From Arcticibacter sp. (lineage in GTDB: Bacteria; Bacteroidota; Bacteroidia; 2-12-FULL-35-15), in contig JAJNQB010000014.1 of the NCBI GenBank assembly GCA_021155045.1, positions 186,001 through 250,000 of the forward strand: a stretch of DNA of 64,000 bases, read 5' to 3'. The notes beneath the pieces are model-generated. The model saw nothing but the letters and a program-made list of their open reading frames with translations. It made no database searches and was not told the DNA's origin. Within the stretch, counting starts at the first letter, position 1. Each line of letters begins with the position of its first letter. A program made the position numbers and the translations under genes. Below are positions 60,911 to 64,000 of the stretch, in pieces.

Positions 60911-61477
60911 TTATGGATTTTGCATTTTATCAGCAAGTTCCAATTGCTTGTACCAATCTTTTCCAAACTTACGAATAAGAGGTTCTTTTAAAAATTTGTA
61001 AACGGGCACATTTAGCTTTGCTCCACATTCACACGCAGGTTTACAAATGTCCCATTTGTGGTAGTTTACAGCTTCGTAATCTTTGTATTTATTAATACGC
61101 ACAGGATATAAATGGCAAGAGATTGGTTTTTTCCATTTTATTTTTCCATCTAAACAAGCCTGTTCAATTCCACACTTGGCAATATCCTTATCAAAAATAG
61201 TATATGCACAATGTTTGCCTTTTACTAGCGGAGTGGTATAATCACCATCACTATCAATTACAGATACTCCTTGCTTTTCAATAGCCTTAACACCATCTTT
61301 TGGTAAATACGGTTTCACTTCATCCCAAACATCTTCCAAAATAGCAATCTCATCTTCATCCAAAGGGGCTCCGGATTCGCCTGCTACACAGCATTCTCCT
61401 TTGCATGCATTCAAATCGCATACAAATTTTTTCTCTAATAAATGTTCGGATACGATGGTATTGTCTATTGCTATCAT
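60911..61477 (-). CDS. DUF3109 Cys-cluster protein
   Basis: A 188-residue protein with eight or more Cys residues in conserved places: FVCDLNACKGECCVAGESGAPLDEDEIAILE, GKHCAYTIFDKDIAKCGIEQAC, KKPISCHLYPVRI and DICKPACECGAKL. This is the DUF3109 pattern, related to the YkgJ-type Fe/Zn Cys cluster. The activity is unknown. A TAnnTTTG box lies at 61521-61528. Confidence 0.9.
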   Translation of the reverse strand: MIAIDNTIVSEHLLEKKFVCDLNACKGECCVAGESGAPLDEDEIAILEDVWDEVKPYLPKDGVKAIEKQGVSVIDSDGDYTTPLVKGKHCAYTIFDKDIAKCGIEQACLDGKIKWKKPISCHLYPVRINKYKDYEAVNYHKWDICKPACECGAKLNVPVYKFLKEPLIRKFGKDWYKQLELADKMQNP

Positions 61478-61520
61478 GGTGTGCTAATATGCTGATTAAT
61501 GAATGTGCTGATTGTTGGCC

Positions 61521-61528
61521 CAAAGATA
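61521..61528 (-). promoter_or_regulatory. Putative -7 box of the DUF3109 gene
   Basis: TATCTTTG on the minus strand, an exact TAnnTTTG match about 43 bases before the ATG at 61477. Confidence 0.45.
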
Positions 61529-61581
61529 CAAATTTAATGTACGGATGAATTGGCACTGTTATCACTAAAAAAATCCCACCA

Positions 61582-62487
61582 TTACTTCAAAAGGGTATTA
61601 ACAAAAAAGTGTTGCAGGAAATTTTGGATGTGTAAAATCCCTTGGTAATTGATTTTTTCTTCATCGTCACTTACTTTGTGATAATCGCTGTGTGTACCGG
61701 TTGTAAAAGAGAGACATTTTATTTTATTTTGAGCAAAGGCGCGGCAATCGGTATCATAAATTTTTGTTACAGCATCGGTATATAGTTTTATTTCAAGTGT
61801 TGCAAGCGAGTCGATGTATTTTTTTGTGTTTGTAGTAGCTTCTCCCATTCCATAAATATTGATGATTGGGTAGCTGGAGTTAAGCCGGCCAACCATATCG
61901 AAATTGATGACATTACAAATGGGGGGGAATTTATTTTTGCTAAACTCATAAAAAGCGGTGGAGCCGTATAATCCTATTTCGTGCGCTGAATATGCAACAA
62001 AGAGGTAATTGTACTTTTTATTTTGCCATTGCTTGAATGATTTGGTGAGACCAAGGAGAAGGGCAACCCCAGAAGCATTGTCATCCGCTCCATTGTGAAT
62101 TTGGTTCTTTTTATTTAAGCTGTAGGAAAGTTTTCCTCCTAGGCCAATGTGGTCGTAATGTGCGCCAATCAGAACTGTACTATCCGCATGATTATTAATA
62201 AAGCAATAAATATTTTTAGATTTTTTTTCGATTAGTGAATCGGGATGTAAATAATTAAATGATTGAATAGCGGGTTTAAATTTTTTATTTTTTTTAAATT
62301 CTTGGGTAATGAATTTTGCTGCTTTGTTTTCGTAGATGGAGGACACTTCTCGGCCTTTCATGCTGTCGTTTGCAAGCATTTGAATGATGGATTGGTAATA
62401 GGCTATAAAAGTAGTTGAATCAAGATTGTTTTGCGCAGAAATGCTAAGTGAGAATATATAAAACAGGAAAAGCGCTTTTAGTTTCAT
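61582..62487 (-). CDS. Exported M28-family zinc peptidase
   Basis: A 301-residue protein with a signal peptide (MKLKALFLFYIFSLSISAQ). The M28 core is GAHYDHIGLGG (His, zinc), HNGADDNASGVALLLGL (bridging Asp), AYSAHEIGLYGS (catalytic and metal Glu region), VINFDMVGRL (Asp) and TGTHSDYHKVSDDEE (His). All metal ligands appear present. It is likely an aminopeptidase in the periplasm or outside the cell. A promoter box lies at 62504-62511. Confidence 0.92.
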   Translation of the reverse strand: MKLKALFLFYIFSLSISAQNNLDSTTFIAYYQSIIQMLANDSMKGREVSSIYENKAAKFITQEFKKNKKFKPAIQSFNYLHPDSLIEKKSKNIYCFINNHADSTVLIGAHYDHIGLGGKLSYSLNKKNQIHNGADDNASGVALLLGLTKSFKQWQNKKYNYLFVAYSAHEIGLYGSTAFYEFSKNKFPPICNVINFDMVGRLNSSYPIINIYGMGEATTNTKKYIDSLATLEIKLYTDAVTKIYDTDCRAFAQNKIKCLSFTTGTHSDYHKVSDDEEKINYQGILHIQNFLQHFFVNTLLK

Positions 62488-62503
62488 AATTGAGAATACG
62501 TCA

Positions 62504-62511
62504 CAAATATA
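62504..62511 (-). promoter_or_regulatory. Putative -7 box of the M28 peptidase gene
   Basis: TATATTTG on the minus strand, an exact TAnnTTTG match 16 bases before the ATG at 62487. Confidence 0.45.
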
Positions 62512-62543
62512 AAGGTATAAAGCGTTTCTTGATTGGATAAAAC

Positions 62544-62576
62544 AAAAAAGGTTTCCTGATATAGGAAACCTTTTTT
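62544..62576 (-). terminator. Intrinsic terminator after the collagen-like gene
   Basis: AAAAAAGGTTTCCT (62544-62557) pairs with AGGAAACCTTTTTT (62563-62576) as a perfect 14-bp stem around a 5-base loop. Confidence 0.9.
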
Positions 62577-62593
62577 GTTAGAAAATATTAGAA

Positions 62594-64000
62594 TCAATGT
62601 TTTTGAGCTTCTAACATTCTTGTTTTTTCTTCACGAGAAGGATTAATTGAAGAAGGGTAGTTGGTATTAAATTGGAATTTAGTACCATCCCACCAGAATC
62701 CTTCACCACTTTGTGATTTGTTGCCATCATTAAACAATACTTTGTCTAAACCAGCATTGAATTCAGTTGTTTTCAAGAAAGAAGGAACTTCAGTTGAAGT
62801 AGCATCTACTCTATCGCCAGCAGCAATCCAGTTGATTTCTACATTCGAAGTACCGCCATTTAATTCTTTTACTACAAATCCTGTTTTGCTAACAGAAGCA
62901 ATGTAGACACCATTACATTCTCCAACAGGAGTAATGGTAACGATTGGACTTTCTCCTAATAATTGAGAATAGTTTTCGTCAAAAGAAACAGTAGCAGTAC
63001 CATTTACTAAAGTGATTTTACCTTTTTTGTAAACTACAGCTTCGGTAGAAGTTACAGAATATGCAGGAACTACTGAATTGTTAGTAGAAACTAATTCAAT
63101 GTTTTTACCAGAAGTATAAACATCGCCCATGTTGTAAGCAGCAAATAATTCACCTGCATTGAATTGACCAACAACAGAACCTTTGCTCATTGATCCGATG
63201 GTTCCAAAGAAACCACCACCAATGCCAGCAGAAGCAGAAGTAGGTACTAATCCCGCACCAGACGCATATGCAGCACTACCATAAACACCATAGCTTAGTG
63301 ATCCACTTGATTTGTAACCTAATGATCCCCAATAAGTCCCATTTACTTCAGCACCAAAAGTACCACCGCAACGGTTATAGTCATTGTAGTTCCATCCTCC
63401 TACACCAAATGTGTAAACATCTCCCCAGAAATTGTAACCACGAGTAGCATCATTGCTAGTATTTTGAGAATAACCAGTACCATCATTTTGTGAATCACGT
63501 GTACGGTAACCGTATAAAGTAGATTGACCGTCACCAGTGGCAGTCAATTGCATGTTATAAACATAAAATCTATATAACAAAGAAGGAGCCATATTTACGG
63601 CAACATTTGTTCCATTATCTTGTATTTGGCTATTTCCTAAAGCAGTAGCTCCTGTAAATTTAGAAACGTAGTTAATTGTCCCTGCAACTGAACCAGGCCC
63701 TGTGGGTCCAACTGCGCCAGTAGCACCTGTAGCGCCAGTAGCACCAACAGCACCAGTTGCTCCAGCAGTTCCGTTAGCTCCAGTAGCACCATCTGTCCCG
63801 TTAGCACCAGTAGCGCCAGTAGTTCCGTTAGCTCCAGTAGCACCAACTAAACCCATTGCTCCTGTAGCACCAGTAGTTCCGTTAGCTCCAGTAGCACCAA
63901 CTAAACCCATTGCTCCTGTAGCTCCATCTGCTCCATTAGCACCCGTTGCACCATCAACACCATTAGTACCATCATTTCCGTTAGCTCCCGTAGGTCCAAC
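62594..64000 (-). CDS. Collagen-like surface protein, N-terminal part beyond the window
   Basis: The frame is open from the stop at 62594 to base 64000, so the gene continues past the window. The visible 5' part is at least 100 residues of uninterrupted Gly-X-Y triplets, mostly GATGANGTT and GATGAMGLV. A globular C-terminal domain of about 350 residues follows: GTINYVSKFTGATALGNSQI, a Gly/Tyr/Ser-rich stretch, then KGKITLVNGTATVSF and a tail ending EEKTRMLEAQKH. TINYVSKFT and the later blocks recall tail-fibre-like trimeric stalk proteins of Bacteroidetes. No type IX sorting domain was seen. Likely extracellular trimeric fibre; function unknown. Confidence 0.85.
   Translation of the reverse strand, partial: VGPTGANGNDGTNGVDGATGANGADGATGAMGLVGATGANGTTGATGAMGLVGATGANGTTGATGANGTDGATGANGTAGATGAVGATGATGATGAVGPTGPGSVAGTINYVSKFTGATALGNSQIQDNGTNVAVNMAPSLLYRFYVYNMQLTATGDGQSTLYGYRTRDSQNDGTGYSQNTSNDATRGYNFWGDVYTFGVGGWNYNDYNRCGGTFGAEVNGTYWGSLGYKSSGSLSYGVYGSAAYASGAGLVPTSASAGIGGGFFGTIGSMSKGSVVGQFNAGELFAAYNMGDVYTSGKNIELVSTNNSVVPAYSVTSTEAVVYKKGKITLVNGTATVSFDENYSQLLGESPIVTITPVGECNGVYIASVSKTGFVVKELNGGTSNVEINWIAAGDRVDATSTEVPSFLKTTEFNAGLDKVLFNDGNKSQSGEGFWWDGTKFQFNTNYPSSINPSREEKTRMLEAQKH
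63817..63924. repeat. Two near-identical 54-bp tandem repeats in the collagen-like region
   Basis: 63817-63870 and 63871-63924 match over almost their whole length, with differences only at the distal end. Each encodes 18 residues (six Gly-X-Y triplets including GAMGLV). Shorter 9-base periodicity continues on both sides to the window edge. Repeat number is likely unstable. Confidence 0.85.

Noticed and set aside
1..64000. tRNA, rRNA, CRISPR arrays, classical IS transposase or prophage genes
   Set aside because: Looked for on both strands by eye; no cloverleaf, spacer-repeat pattern, DDE transposase or phage structural gene was recognised.

Overview
The window is AT-rich (roughly one third G+C by eye) chromosomal DNA of a Bacteroidota (Bacteroidetes) bacterium. 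Supporting signs are repeated promoters of the Bacteroidetes type (TTG, 17-20 bases, TAnnTTTG), few Shine-Dalgarno sites, T9SS/gliding-type C-terminal domains, SprB-like and PKD repeats, exported MORN-repeat proteins, DUF4412 and DUF3109 proteins, and an atpBEFHAG cluster without atpD and atpC. No tRNA, rRNA, CRISPR array, prophage or classical insertion sequence was recognised. The species cannot be named from this evidence.

Layout. 1-4360: deoC (cut by the window edge) diverges from a sulfate-activation operon cysC-cysD-cysN. The operon is preceded by a complete promoter, a 24-codon Cys-rich leader ORF and an intrinsic terminator, which looks like a cysteine attenuator. A frameshifted four-helix-bundle (S23/IVP) gene with long inverted repeats sits between cysD and cysN. 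4409-10807: a hairpin repeat, then an exported MORN protein, a soluble eight-PAS histidine kinase and a LytTR response regulator. 10864-24376: housekeeping genes (DUF4412, yraN, a pseudouridine synthase, an AsmA-like protein, radA, a glutaryl-CoA-dehydrogenase-like enzyme, an SDR, rnhA, marC, purN, a nitroreductase, acpP-fabF-rnc). 24501-30496: envelope genes (OmpA lipoprotein, second MORN protein, TPR-OmpA protein, PH-domain protein). 30522-35842: ATP synthase genes. 36043-41402: an ECF sigma factor, an anti-sigma-like membrane protein with PKD and gliding-type C-terminal domains, and a 1266-residue surface protein with the same two domain types. 41520-55481: rnr, methionine synthesis (metZ, metX), an OsmC protein, yicC and gmk split by a GIY-YIG gene inside inverted repeats, an ACMSD-like amidohydrolase, a Tat-type superoxide dismutase, a biotin carrier and an M1 peptidase. 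55503-64000: repeat debris, an unknown membrane protein, nrdB-nrdA split by a second four-helix-bundle gene, DUF3109, an M28 peptidase and the 3' part of a collagen-like surface protein.

Two themes link the accessory material. First, three gene pairs that normally stand together (cysD/cysN, nrdB/nrdA, yicC/gmk) are each split by one small ORF of a mobile-like family bounded by repeats. Second, two regulatory arrangements deserve testing: the Cys-codon leader upstream of cysC, and the sigma/anti-sigma pair whose membrane partner copies the domain types of the surface protein encoded next to it. All functions are inferred from the sequence by family recognition; no search was run.
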